Positions 44,847 through 53,668 of a DNA stretch of 64,000 nt are shown here, in pieces. The DNA is taken from assembly GCF_000711795.1 (NCBI RefSeq), contig NZ_KL543978.1, forward strand, positions 87,826 through 151,825, given 5' to 3'. Both the position numbers and the translations under genes were made by a program. The notes under the pieces are model-generated. The model searched no databases. It saw nothing but the letters and a program-made list of their open reading frames with translations, and had not been told where the DNA came from. Numbering within the stretch: the stretch's first letter is position 1; each line of letters opens with the position of its first letter. Source of the stretch: Vibrio pacinii DSM 19139 (GTDB taxonomy: Bacteria > Pseudomonadota > Gammaproteobacteria > Enterobacterales > Vibrionaceae).

Positions 44847-46151
44847 TTAACTGGTTGGCTGAGGGTTAACCTGCTGAGCCAATTCAATTTCTCGCTGCTT
44901 GAGCATGACATCCATCTCATCACGTTTGGCTTTAAAAGCGGCCATTTGATTATTAGGCACGGATTTAGCCATTGGGATATTGGCTTTCATCGCATTAACC
45001 GCACGCCCTCTATCAATCAACTCATAGTGGATATGTGGCCCAGTCACACGCCCCGTTGCACCAGACAGACCAATACGTTGACCGCGAGACACTTTTTGTC
45101 CTTTACGCACTAAAATCTTACTTAAATGCAAATAGCGTGTTTTGTATCGACTACCATGTTGAATCACAACGTAATTACCCGCATAAGGGTGCTTGCGTGT
45201 CATGATCACGACACCATCACCAGTAGATACAATCGGTGTCCCTGTCGGCGTTGCCCAGTCAGTACCATTGTGCGGTGCAACACGTCCGGTGACGGGGTGC
45301 TTGCGTGTCGGATTGTATTGCGAGCTCAACCGATAATTACTGTTGACAGGCTTGCGCTGAAAGGCACGTTGTAAACTGTCACCTTTTGCATCGTAATATT
45401 GACCATCGCTATGCAGATAGGCTGAAAGTACTCGTCCTCGGTTGTAAATCTTAATCGCTTGTATTTCACGATTCCCCGTCAATTGATCATCCACAAACTG
45501 ACGTGATTGAACCACTTCAAAACGGTCACCAGCTCTTAGATCGCGTGAGAAATTAATCTTATCTTTCAACAAGCTGACCACTTGCTCAACTTCACTGTTG
45601 CCTAAACCAAGCGCATGAACAGACTGTGAGAAACTGCCATTGATCTCCCCGACCAGTGGCAAAGGCTTCCAAACACCAGGAATCTTGACGTCACTAAATT
45701 CGTAACCACCATCTTCCATTCGTGTGTAAACGGCTCGTTCAACCATGCTGAACTCAAGTTCCATTTTCGCCAAGGCTTGGGAGTTTTCGTCACGCCAAAA
45801 ACGCAATTTGTTGCCAGGTTTGAGAGTATCTAACGCTAAAAAGTTTAGATCCGTTTCCATAATTTTCATCAGTTCACTGTAACCAAAGCCCAACTGATTA
45901 AAAATGTTGCTTAAGTTATCACCTGCTTTGATCTCGTACTCGTAACTAGGAAGATCAGCCGTCACTTCGTTACTTAACAAAATGTCATTAACTAGCGTTG
46001 ATTCAGGAAGAGAAAGATCAATGGTGCGATGGTATCGGCCACGTTCAGACGACGAAAGAGCAACCGCAGCAAGAATAGGCAGTGTTAATAATACTAGCTT
46101 CTTTGGACGCGATAACTCTTGGAAGCGAGACTTCAAACTTCTAGATTGCAC
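44847..46151 (-). CDS. M23 peptidoglycan endopeptidase, ShyA/ShyC type
   Basis: 434 residues from GTG 46151 (no ATG near). N-terminal membrane anchor or signal (KKLVLLTLPILAAVALSSS), a LysM/OapA-like region (YEYEIKAGDNLSNIFNQLGFGY) at about 70-115, a second domain about 160-270, and the M23 peptidase domain about 280-390. Zinc ligands: HNGTDWA (H and D) and HIHYE (HxH). These enzymes cut cross-links of sidewall peptidoglycan for cell growth. Which Shy paralogue it is cannot be set without alignment, though the nearness to pstSCAB recalls ShyA in V. cholerae. Single gene. Confidence 0.92.
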   Translation of the reverse strand: MQSRSLKSRFQELSRPKKLVLLTLPILAAVALSSSERGRYHRTIDLSLPESTLVNDILLSNEVTADLPSYEYEIKAGDNLSNIFNQLGFGYSELMKIMETDLNFLALDTLKPGNKLRFWRDENSQALAKMELEFSMVERAVYTRMEDGGYEFSDVKIPGVWKPLPLVGEINGSFSQSVHALGLGNSEVEQVVSLLKDKINFSRDLRAGDRFEVVQSRQFVDDQLTGNREIQAIKIYNRGRVLSAYLHSDGQYYDAKGDSLQRAFQRKPVNSNYRLSSQYNPTRKHPVTGRVAPHNGTDWATPTGTPIVSTGDGVVIMTRKHPYAGNYVVIQHGSRYKTRYLHLSKILVRKGQKVSRGQRIGLSGATGRVTGPHIHYELIDRGRAVNAMKANIPMAKSVPNNQMAAFKAKRDEMDVMLKQREIELAQQVNPQPTS

Positions 46152-46242
46152 AAATTTGACCCAATAATTGAAATAACCAAAGGCCTAAGAGTACGAATTT
46201 CTCTAGAAGTTGTCACCTGTGATATGTCAACTTTAAGGTAAA

Positions 46243-46263
46243 AAAGGCGCAAAATGCGCCTTT
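46243..46263 (-). terminator. Terminator after the CBM48 gene
   Basis: AAAGGCGCA pairs with TGCGCCTTT with a 3-base loop; a T run follows on the minus strand. It lies 40 bases after the stop at 46303. Confidence 0.85.
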
Positions 46264-46302
46264 ATTGATTCAAATGAACTGTAAGCCCTTTAACGATAAC
46301 CG

Positions 46303-46602
46303 TTACTGATAGGTCGAAACAAGGGCGTTATCTTCACCAAACCCGTTAGGTCGGTATTGATCAGCCTGTGGGTCATTCACCCATTTTTCTTTATCGACCA
46401 AGTACCTAAATTCAAAATGACTGTCTTTAGGTAAGCGTGTTTTGAACTTGTAACTCTTCGATTTAGCGACTTTTTTCATTTCGGTTGGTTGCCAATCTAA
46501 AAAATCCGCAACAATCCAAACAGATTGATTAACGTGTTCAGCATCGAGCTCAAACGTAACTTCAACTTCATCTTTGGTTTTGAAAAAGCGTTTATTGATC
46601 AT
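46303..46602 (-). CDS. Stand-alone CBM48 / isoamylase N-terminal-like domain protein
   Basis: 99 residues from ATG 46602, with GGAG upstream. The whole protein is one beta-sandwich glycogen-binding type domain: TFELDAEHVNQSVWIVADFLDWQP, then FEFRYLVDKEKWVNDPQADQY (the usual W-N-D-x-x-A-D pattern). Such domains bind glycogen or act as AMPK-beta-like sensors; here no enzyme domain is attached. Function not known. Single gene. Confidence 0.85.
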   Translation of the reverse strand: MINKRFFKTKDEVEVTFELDAEHVNQSVWIVADFLDWQPTEMKKVAKSKSYKFKTRLPKDSHFEFRYLVDKEKWVNDPQADQYRPNGFGEDNALVSTYQ

Positions 46603-46704
46603 ATTTAACTCCATTAACGACAATTAAGGTCCATCTCATAACTTGCTAGGTTAAATAATAAGCAATTCATCACACATACTCAATACTGCATATTCGCCGC
46701 ACAA

Positions 46705-47316
46705 CTATTGCCTTTCTAAGCTATCTTGCTCAGTTATCTTGAACAGTATAGTGGTTATTTTTGTCGGATCCTCCGACATCGCTTGATGAGCATCACGTTC
46801 TTGGATGGTGACCGTTACCCTATCACCATCGACAACAATGCCCTCGACATGGACTCTGTCACCTAGCAGTTGTGCGTTCTCACTCACCATACGTTGGCGA
46901 GCCGTATCGTAATGACTGAGCGCTAAATAGTAAAAGACACCAGAACCTTGATTACTGACACTTAAAGGGTGGATGTAACGATTGTCAGCAATTTTTAATA
47001 GATAACGAGTGTCGATTGACACGCTTCCCCTTTCAACGCCATCTTGATATTTACCACTATAAATTCTTGGCTGATTGTTGCTTTTTATAAAGGTGAATGC
47101 CCCACTTTCAGGGACTTTGATTGTCCATGGATTAGGTGTAGTTAGTGAAAACAACGACTGCATAATCGTGTCATTTTGTGCGGAATAACTGGGAAACTTA
47201 GCCAAAACTTCTTCATCTGATAAGCTGAACCGATAAAGACCTGCCGCCGAAACAACAACTAACAATACAATGGGAATCAACAAAATCAGTGGGATAGGTA
47301 ACAAACGTTTTTTCAT
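46705..47316 (-). CDS. Hypothetical membrane-anchored protein
   Basis: 203 residues. N-terminal helix LIPIVLLVVVSAAGLYRF is a signal anchor, so the rest is periplasmic. The mature region has beta-strand-rich segments (SGAFTFIKSNNQPRIYSGKYQDG and YLALSHYDTARQRMV). No family recognised. ATG 47316. Lies beyond the CBM48 gene on the same strand, separated by about 100 bases. Confidence 0.65.
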   Translation of the reverse strand: MKKRLLPIPLILLIPIVLLVVVSAAGLYRFSLSDEEVLAKFPSYSAQNDTIMQSLFSLTTPNPWTIKVPESGAFTFIKSNNQPRIYSGKYQDGVERGSVSIDTRYLLKIADNRYIHPLSVSNQGSGVFYYLALSHYDTARQRMVSENAQLLGDRVHVEGIVVDGDRVTVTIQERDAHQAMSEDPTKITTILFKITEQDSLERQ

Positions 47317-47524
47317 TAGCGTTGCTTTGTCTCGAATGCTTTTTTGATTGCTTATGGTATCAGGCTAGCTTGACTAGATACAACAACCTAGCAACGACAA
47401 TAGAAAGGGTCATAACCACAACATTAGAAAAAGCTCATTTGATCACACGGTTTTTTAGACCAGCCCCCTATCAGTAACCTTATTGTGGGACTATAATTGC
47501 GCCCCTCAGCAACAGGAGCACATC

Positions 47525-48190
47525 GTGATTTCAAAACTTCCACGCTGGGTAGAATATGGCGCTTTTCTACTCGCCTTGCTAGCTGGCATTGTCAACGCTA
47601 TCGGATTACTCGGTTTTCAACACCAAGCCGTGTCACATATCTCTGGCACAGTGACGCTGCTTGGCACATCTATCTTAGAGTTCAACCAACAAACCGGCCA
47701 CTTATTACTGATTTTGTTAAGCTTTTTGTTTGGCGCGACACTCAGCGGCACATTTATCGAAAGCACCGCACTGAAACTTGGCAGACGCTATGGGGTCGCT
47801 CTTTGTATCGAAAGTGCCCTCCTGGCTTTATCTTACTACTTGCTCAGCAATGGCCATCAATCGGGGCAATATTTCGCTTCTGCAGCGTGTGGCTTGCAAA
47901 ACGCGATGATCACAACGTTCAGTGGCGCTATCATTCGCACGACCCACATGACGGGGATCATGACGGATCTGGGTATCATGATTGGCGCTAAATTACGTGG
48001 TGAAAGTTTTGATTTTCGCAAAGCGAAACTGTTTCTGTTTATTTTCAGTGGTTTTCTATCCGGTGGGATTATCGGCGCGAACTTATACGCAAGTCTCTCG
48101 ATTGCGGCCTTAATCGTACCGATACTGCTCGCTCTTACCTTGGCCGTCACCTACTGGCTGTTTATAGCCAACCGACATATAAATCACTAA
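47525..48190 (+). CDS. YoaK/DUF1275 family membrane protein
   Basis: 221 residues from GTG 47525 with AGGAG 8 bases before, the best start; the frame is open further up. Six membrane helices: GAFLLALLAGIVNAIGLLG and SGTVTLLGTSI first, then LILLSFLFGATLSGTF and AACGLQNAMITTFSGAIIRTTHMTGIMTDLGI, the DUF1275 hallmark. Family function unknown, possibly transport. Single gene. Confidence 0.9.
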   Translation: MISKLPRWVEYGAFLLALLAGIVNAIGLLGFQHQAVSHISGTVTLLGTSILEFNQQTGHLLLILLSFLFGATLSGTFIESTALKLGRRYGVALCIESALLALSYYLLSNGHQSGQYFASAACGLQNAMITTFSGAIIRTTHMTGIMTDLGIMIGAKLRGESFDFRKAKLFLFIFSGFLSGGIIGANLYASLSIAALIVPILLALTLAVTYWLFIANRHINH

Positions 48191-48430
48191 TTGACACTTC
48201 TTGCTTGAAACACAATTTTAAACAATTTAACATCCTCGACACATTAAACTGAATGCGTCAAAATATTCAATGCTTTATAGTGAATATTTAACGATATTTA
48301 TTGAATAGTATTGCAAGCAAGGTTAAAAGCTATTAACCTTGCGCCAATTTGATAAAATATGGATGTTTAGTGAATAACTATGCCACAAGGAGTGGCTACG
48401 ATATTTAACTAGTTGTAACTCGAGAAGTAT

Positions 48431-49801
48431 ATGCAAAATAACGCACAATCTGTCGAACAGACCAAAAGCAAAGCGACCTTTTGGATGTTTTTTATCCCTT
48501 CGTTAGTTGGCCTGTTTCTTTTTATGGCGCCGATCAGCTATCAAGGTGATCTCACCATTCCCGTTGCCGTTTTAGCAAAGTCTATTCAAGCCATTTTTGG
48601 TGATTACTTAGTTCACATCGTGACAGCTATCATTGCGTTTATGGCAATCGCATCAGCAGCATGTCGTATTAAAACGCCGACTTTCATTGCAAATAATGCG
48701 TTCCTTAACGGACTGTTTAATCCGAGCTCATTGTGGCTTGCCGTTCGTTTAATTGGTGGTGCTGCAGTCATCATGACGTTTTTCCAAGTTGGACCAAAAG
48801 CCATTTGGGAAGAAAATACTGGTGGTTTAGTACTTGAAGGCCTGTTACCGACACTTTTCTCTGTATTTATTTTTGCAGGCCTTTTGCTACCGCTGCTACT
48901 TAACTTTGGTCTACTTGAGTTGTTTGGTACCTTGTTGAGCAAAATCATGCGCCCACTGTTTAACCTTCCTGGTCGCAGTGCGATTGATTGTATGGCCTCG
49001 TGGCTTGGCGACGGCTCTGTCGGTATCTTGCTCACTAGCAAGCAGTATGAAGAAAAGTTTTATACTCAGCGTGAAGCCGCTGTCGTTGGTACTACATTCT
49101 CTGCCGTTTCAATAACGTTTAGCTTGGTCGTGATTGCCCAAGTAGAACTTGAGCACCTATTCTTGCCATTTTACGGTGCGATCTGCTTAGCTGGTTTTGT
49201 GGCTGCGGTGATTATTCCTCGTCTACCGCCACTGAGCTTAAAAAAAGACACCTTTATCGATGGTTCGAAACCTGCCAGCGATGCTGACGCGATTCCACAT
49301 GATCACACCACTTTTTCTTGGGGTATGCACTTAGCCCTTAGCAAAGCAGCGCAAGTGAAGTCGGTACGTAGTGTGTTTTCAGAAGGCATTCGTAACGCGG
49401 TTGATATGGTGTTTGGCGTCCTACCAGTGGTTATGGGGCTTGGTACGATTGCATTGATTATTGCCGAATACACCTCTGTGTTCAGCATTCTAGGCCAACC
49501 ATTTATTCCGTTTCTAGAACTACTCGGCGTACCTGAAGCAGTTGCGGCATCAGAGACCATCGTGGTTGGTTTCGCTGATATGTTCATTCCAGCGATTCTT
49601 GCAGCCTCTATCGACAATGAAATGACACGTTTCGTCATCGCTGCAATGTCAGTCACTCAGTTGATTTACATGTCAGAAGTGGGTGCATTGCTACTTGGTA
49701 GCCGTATCCCGGTTAACTTGATTGAACTGTTCACCATCTTTATCCTGCGCACGCTGATCACCCTTCCGGTTATTGCAGGTGTTGCACACTTGATCTTCTA
49801 A
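48431..49801 (+). CDS. YjiH-family membrane protein with nucleoside-recognition (Gate) domain
   Basis: 456 residues, about ten membrane helices. It contains the Gate domain stretch GLLELFGTLLSKIMRPLFNLPGRSAIDC, then MASWLGDGSVGILLTSKQYEEKFYTQREAAVV, both typical of YjiH and spore-maturation-type proteins. Transport role is suspected but not shown. ATG 48431 preceded by AGAAG. Followed by a strong terminator. Confidence 0.9.
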   Translation: MQNNAQSVEQTKSKATFWMFFIPSLVGLFLFMAPISYQGDLTIPVAVLAKSIQAIFGDYLVHIVTAIIAFMAIASAACRIKTPTFIANNAFLNGLFNPSSLWLAVRLIGGAAVIMTFFQVGPKAIWEENTGGLVLEGLLPTLFSVFIFAGLLLPLLLNFGLLELFGTLLSKIMRPLFNLPGRSAIDCMASWLGDGSVGILLTSKQYEEKFYTQREAAVVGTTFSAVSITFSLVVIAQVELEHLFLPFYGAICLAGFVAAVIIPRLPPLSLKKDTFIDGSKPASDADAIPHDHTTFSWGMHLALSKAAQVKSVRSVFSEGIRNAVDMVFGVLPVVMGLGTIALIIAEYTSVFSILGQPFIPFLELLGVPEAVAASETIVVGFADMFIPAILAASIDNEMTRFVIAAMSVTQLIYMSEVGALLLGSRIPVNLIELFTIFILRTLITLPVIAGVAHLIF

Positions 49802-49818
49802 TCAATATTGATATCAAT

Positions 49819-49843
49819 AAAGCCCCGAAATCGGGGCTTTTTT
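49819..49843. terminator. Terminator between the YjiH gene and csgG
   Basis: AAAGCCCCGA pairs with TCGGGGCTTT with a 2-base gap in the loop region, then five T. It lies between convergent genes. Confidence 0.9.
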
Positions 49844-49885
49844 AATCCAAAAAACTTTAAAGAGCGATGCCTATAGCTCTGTTCA

Positions 49886-50722
49886 TTAAAGGATCTGATG
49901 GGTTTGACGTGCATATTTCTGGATAAGTGGATCTTTAATGTCCTCGCGATGTTCGGGTTGCCATAGCCCCTTGCCAATACCACGAACAATCAGGTGGATG
50001 ACTGCAGAGTCAATCGCCGACATCACTGCTACATTCACTGGTTCGTTGTTGGTATAACCCATTTCAACTTCCAATAAGTCTTTGTAGTCAATGAATCGGA
50101 AGGCCCCAGCCGTCCATTCATGAGAAAAAATCGTTTTACTGGTCGTCACGCTTAACAGAATCTGACCCGTTGTAACGTTCACAGCTCTTAGATTAACGGT
50201 AACTTGATCGGTACGGTATTTTCCTGAAGATCCTATGCCTAAATATCTGGCCCCCACCCCTCCCGTTTTGATGTTCGAATCGTAGGCAACAATTCCACCT
50301 TCAATAACGACATTCGCTGAACTTAGCGCTGAAAGGTCATCACCGTGGTTGACACCTGATTGACCTTTTTTCTGTGCTGCACGTATGATTTTCCGTTCAG
50401 TAAGTAGGTTTTGTAGCCCTTCTCTTTCCAATGGAATAAACCAATTAGAGTCAAGCAAAGAGGCGGTTAGCAATGCAGTTCCGCCTTGAGGGACCGCGGT
50501 AGAAAAATTACTGTTTGGCTGAGGCTTGTATTGACCTGTTTGATCGCGAAAATCATACACAGAAACCAAGATCTTACCTTTAGGCAAAGGTAGTTGAACT
50601 AAATCCTGATAACTCGCACCACGAGGCATTAACGTTGGAGCTTGGTCTGCGTCAGGAATCGTCATTGAATTTGAGCATCCACCGAGACCAACAATCACAA
50701 GAAGTAATAGCAGTTTCTTCAT
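49886..50722 (-). CDS. csgG: Curli secretion channel lipoprotein CsgG
   Basis: 278 residues from ATG 50722. Lipobox LGGC (cysteine becomes lipidated), then the CsgG fold: LPKGKILVSVYDFRDQTGQYKPQ, TASLLDSNWFIPLEREGLQNLLTERKIIR, and TVNLRAVNVTTGQILLSVTTSKTIFS. It forms the nonameric outer-membrane pore through which curli subunits pass. The predicted frame extends to a GTG 12 bases earlier. Third gene of csgEFG on the minus strand, 13 bases after csgF. Confidence 0.97.
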   Translation of the reverse strand: MKKLLLLLVIVGLGGCSNSMTIPDADQAPTLMPRGASYQDLVQLPLPKGKILVSVYDFRDQTGQYKPQPNSNFSTAVPQGGTALLTASLLDSNWFIPLEREGLQNLLTERKIIRAAQKKGQSGVNHGDDLSALSSANVVIEGGIVAYDSNIKTGGVGARYLGIGSSGKYRTDQVTVNLRAVNVTTGQILLSVTTSKTIFSHEWTAGAFRFIDYKDLLEVEMGYTNNEPVNVAVMSAIDSAVIHLIVRGIGKGLWQPEHREDIKDPLIQKYARQTHQIL

Positions 50723-50735
50723 TATTCTGTTCACT

Positions 50736-51146
50736 CTATTGATCAGGGTTTAAGCCAGCAACTTTAATTTCGGTGGATTCACCGGAAACCTTGTCGACAA
50801 TTTGCACGATCAAAGTGCCATTATCATCGACAATGTTTAGGTAAAAGTCGTCGGTCTCTAATTGACCCGTATTACCATTACCTACATCAGCAAGTAACTG
50901 GCTTATCAAGCGTGATTCTAGGCTATTTGCTAGCCTCTCTAATGACGACTCGCTTTCAAACCCAGATTCATCAATAGGTGCTTTATAATCGTTAATCGCA
51001 TTGGCCACTCCGAACAAGTGAGAGCTGTTGAGTGCATTCCCGCCAAAGCTTGGGTTAATTGGGGTATACACCAATTCGGTCGCTAACGCAGAATAAGATG
51101 AGATACAGAACATGATCGCACCATAGCTCAATAATTTTGATTTCAT
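50736..51146 (-). CDS. csgF: Curli assembly factor CsgF
   Basis: 136 residues from ATG 51146 with AAAGGGA upstream. Signal peptide LLSYGAIMFCISSYSALA, then ELVYTPINPSFGGNALNSSHL, the N-terminal motif of CsgF that plugs the CsgG pore, and a C-terminal beta region (DFYLNIVDDNGTLIVQIVD). It connects CsgB nucleation to CsgG at the surface. Starts 14 bases after csgE in the coupled operon. Confidence 0.96.
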   Translation of the reverse strand: MKSKLLSYGAIMFCISSYSALATELVYTPINPSFGGNALNSSHLFGVANAINDYKAPIDESGFESESSLERLANSLESRLISQLLADVGNGNTGQLETDDFYLNIVDDNGTLIVQIVDKVSGESTEIKVAGLNPDQ

Positions 51147-51159
51147 AGTAAATCCCTTT

Positions 51160-51618
51160 TTAAAACTCATCCCGTTCAAGATCGAAAGTATCTTGGTAAC
51201 TCAATTGAGCTTTCCACCGAATCAAGTAAGAGGTCACCGCATTCATCGCAGCTTTCGCTTTATTTTCAGCTTGCTTCCTACCCGGAGACAACGCCGTTCT
51301 ATAAATGACTCTTTCGCGGTGTAGCACACTGATGATACTTCCTGATAATGCTGTAGGTCGCTCTTTTACTGTTAAGTTTTCCTTCAATGAACCGTGCCTT
51401 TCATTTAAATATTGAGAAAAAAAGAAATAAAAATCGTCACCTAACCTTGTCATCGTTCGGTCAATAATCAATCCGTCCACTTCGTTTTCTAATATATAAG
51501 CATCCGTCTTTGACTCAATTTCCTCTTTGTTTTCAAAGCTACTCTCGCTAGAAAAAACATGCTGTGAGGTAAAACTGGTAATAACAAAGATGATCAGGCT
51601 TATATTCTTTAAATTCAT
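51160..51618 (-). CDS. csgE: Curli secretion specificity factor CsgE
   Basis: 152 residues. Signal peptide LIIFVITSFTSQHVFS, then the CsgE region: EVDGLIIDRTMTRLGDDFYFFFSQYLNER, SISVLHRERVIYRTALSPGRK (the HRERVIYRT stretch is near the family end) and the C-terminal helix KAAMNAVTSYLI. CsgE caps CsgG from the periplasm and directs CsgA to it. First gene of the csgEFG operon, ATG 51618 after AAGGGAATGT. Confidence 0.95.
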   Translation of the reverse strand: MNLKNISLIIFVITSFTSQHVFSSESSFENKEEIESKTDAYILENEVDGLIIDRTMTRLGDDFYFFFSQYLNERHGSLKENLTVKERPTALSGSIISVLHRERVIYRTALSPGRKQAENKAKAAMNAVTSYLIRWKAQLSYQDTFDLERDEF

Positions 51619-52023
51619 ACATTCCCTTGATACCTAAATCAGAAATACCTTAAAACTTACAATAAGGTATATCAATTAATTAATAATTAAACTTAAAATA
51701 GACTCAATAATAGGCCCATCTTATTTATGAGACAGATTTAAATCTCATTGAATAAACAAAACAAACATTACACCGAGAAATTAAATCAATATTACACAAT
51801 AATTTAATAAATAAAAATCAACAACTTAGTATAGGTCTAATCATAAAGTACCAAATTAATAACCTGAAAAATTAAACTATTACCTATCATTCTTTACCAG
51901 AAGGTAAACCTAAAATAAAAATCAATATCTATATTTTCAATTCTAAGTTCATTGAGTTTAACTGTATAAAACTCATAATTAATCCGAGTTCGATAGTTAA
52001 TCCAACTCTTATCGGAGGTTAAG
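51619..52023. promoter_or_regulatory. 405-base AT-rich control region of the curli operons
   Basis: Separates the divergent csgEFG and csgB operons. It holds two inverted repeats: ATACCTTA with TAAGGTAT (51645-51670, 10-base spacer), near the csgE start, and TTTACC-N4-GGTAAA (51893-51908). Further TACC half-sites occur at 51631, 51848 and 51880. These may be operators, but no known regulator box fits exactly. Confidence 0.5.
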
Positions 52024-52659
52024 GTGCAAAATCAAGTAATAAAGAACATAGGTTTTGTTGTCTTTTCTTTCTTAATGGCTACATCTGCCTACGCTGGAAA
52101 TAAAAACATTGAATACTCAGATGAGATGTCGACGGAATTTGGGGAGTTCAATACTCAAGGTTCGACCATTTACTCCGAACTTTCAGAAATGAATTTATCA
52201 GCTAATAACTATGCAGAAGTAGTGTTAGAAAATGCCTTTGACTCCGAAGTCGTCATTTCTCAATACAACCAAGGCGGGGGAACCAACAAAGCCAAGGTAA
52301 TACAGAGTAATGTCAACGGAAATAAGGCTGCGATCTCTCAATCGGGCGCTGAAAATCTAGCGGTGATTGAGCAATCTGAAGGACAAGATAATTACGCAGA
52401 GATTAAACAAGCAGGGTACGGTCACAATAGCTACATCAGTCAAAGTGGCAGTAATAACCTTGCTTATTTAAAGCAGTGTCGCGGTTTAGCCTGTACCAAC
52501 ACCAATGGTGGTAGTGATATCAGTATTGTTCAGGAAAACAACGACAACTTTGCACTGGTCGTAGATAGAGGAAACTCCAATTACGGCATAACACAAGATG
52601 GCGGTGACTCGATCGTCATTTTTAGCAATATGAATCGCGGTATTTACGTTAGGCAGTGA
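52024..52659 (+). CDS. csgB: CsgB-like curlin nucleator
   Basis: 211 residues from GTG 52024, with GGAGG 5 bases upstream. Signal peptide FVVFSFLMATSAYA, cut near 25, then a 70-residue leader and about five curlin repeats with the pattern QxxxxNxAxIxQ (QYNQGGGTNKAKVIQ, QSNVNGNKAAISQ, QSGAENLAVIEQ). An unusual insert QCRGLACT carries two cysteines. The end RGIYVRQ is basic like the last CsgB repeat. It probably nucleates CsgA fibres at the cell surface. The gene precedes csgA. Confidence 0.85.
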   Translation: MQNQVIKNIGFVVFSFLMATSAYAGNKNIEYSDEMSTEFGEFNTQGSTIYSELSEMNLSANNYAEVVLENAFDSEVVISQYNQGGGTNKAKVIQSNVNGNKAAISQSGAENLAVIEQSEGQDNYAEIKQAGYGHNSYISQSGSNNLAYLKQCRGLACTNTNGGSDISIVQENNDNFALVVDRGNSNYGITQDGGDSIVIFSNMNRGIYVRQ

Positions 52660-52712
52660 TGCCCAACGTGAAGGATAAAATCACTATAAATGGACAAATA
52701 AAGGATCTATTC

Positions 52713-53663
52713 ATGAAAAAGTTAGCTATTACAATCTCAGCTATTCTAGCATCAGGCGCGGCTTACGCGGGTAATGAAGCGACAACTGAGCTGCAGTTTG
52801 CATACGGTGATGATGTACAAATTACCCAAAATACATCCCATGCCAACCCAGCTCTAGGTAATGATGCTTTCGTCTACATGACTAATACGTATAAAAACGA
52901 CACGGTTATCTTGCAAACAGGTAATGAAAACACAGCAACGGTTGATGCAACTCATGCTTCTCGTTCTCAGTTTGACATTACGCAAACCGGCAACGAAAAC
53001 ACGGCAACCATTGAGACAGAAGGTGCTCTTAATCGTTACAACGACCTAGACATCGTTCAAACAGGTAATGGCAATACATCGACTGTCAGCGTTGATGACG
53101 GTGATTACAATGATGCAGACGTTGACGTCAGTGGTGATGGTAACACTACCGTCGCTCAGTTTAACGGTGGCGGTGCTGATAACAACCATATCAAAACTAA
53201 GATCGTTAACGGCAACAATAACAGCGTAACAAGTGTGGTTAATAACGGCCATGCAAACGATGCGCACGTATTGGTGAGAAACAGCAACGACAACACTGTC
53301 AATACCACTCAGAACGGCGACCACAGTGATGCTTATGTGAGTGTGCGTAGTGGTTCAGATCTCAATGAAATTGATGTGACTCAGAATGATAGTAACTACG
53401 CAAGTGTTAGCGTTTACTGGGGCAGTGATGGCAACGACATCGACATTAGTCAGCACAACAGCAACGATGCATACGTTAATGTTGGTTTGTACAGTGACTT
53501 GAACGAAATCTCAATCGATCAAACCTCTAACGGCTCTGACGCATTGGTTAATCTAGCCTACTCAAGCAACAATGCTATCTCGGTATGGCAAAATGCTAAC
53601 GATTCAGCAACGGTTAGTGGTTACGCTTCAAACAACAACACTGTTAACATCGTTCAGAACTAA
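52713..53663 (+). CDS. csgA: Major curli subunit CsgA, enlarged
   Basis: 316 residues from ATG 52713 (AAGGA 8 bases upstream; the longer frame has no such site). Signal peptide KKLAITISAILASGAAYA. The mature chain is almost entirely curlin repeats of about 22 residues with QTGNENTATVD, QTGNENTATIE and QTGNGNTSTVS at first and more divergent QNGDHSDAYVSV-type later, about ten in all. E. coli CsgA has 151 residues and five repeats, so this is about twice as long. Forms extracellular amyloid fibres. Very rich in Asn, Asp, Ser, Thr, typical of amyloid curlin. Confidence 0.9.
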   Translation: MKKLAITISAILASGAAYAGNEATTELQFAYGDDVQITQNTSHANPALGNDAFVYMTNTYKNDTVILQTGNENTATVDATHASRSQFDITQTGNENTATIETEGALNRYNDLDIVQTGNGNTSTVSVDDGDYNDADVDVSGDGNTTVAQFNGGGADNNHIKTKIVNGNNNSVTSVVNNGHANDAHVLVRNSNDNTVNTTQNGDHSDAYVSVRSGSDLNEIDVTQNDSNYASVSVYWGSDGNDIDISQHNSNDAYVNVGLYSDLNEISIDQTSNGSDALVNLAYSSNNAISVWQNANDSATVSGYASNNNTVNIVQN

Positions 53664-53668
53664 CATCA

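Noticed and set aside
47497..47991. Plus-strand frame of 164 residues over the DUF1275 gene
   Set aside because: Arg/His/Trp-rich, no family, same strand but different frame from the better supported membrane protein.
52713..53663. Repeated structure in csgA as a possible CRISPR-like or tandem DNA repeat
   Set aside because: The repeats are degenerate at DNA level and are explained by curlin protein repeats; there are no constant direct repeats with unique spacers.
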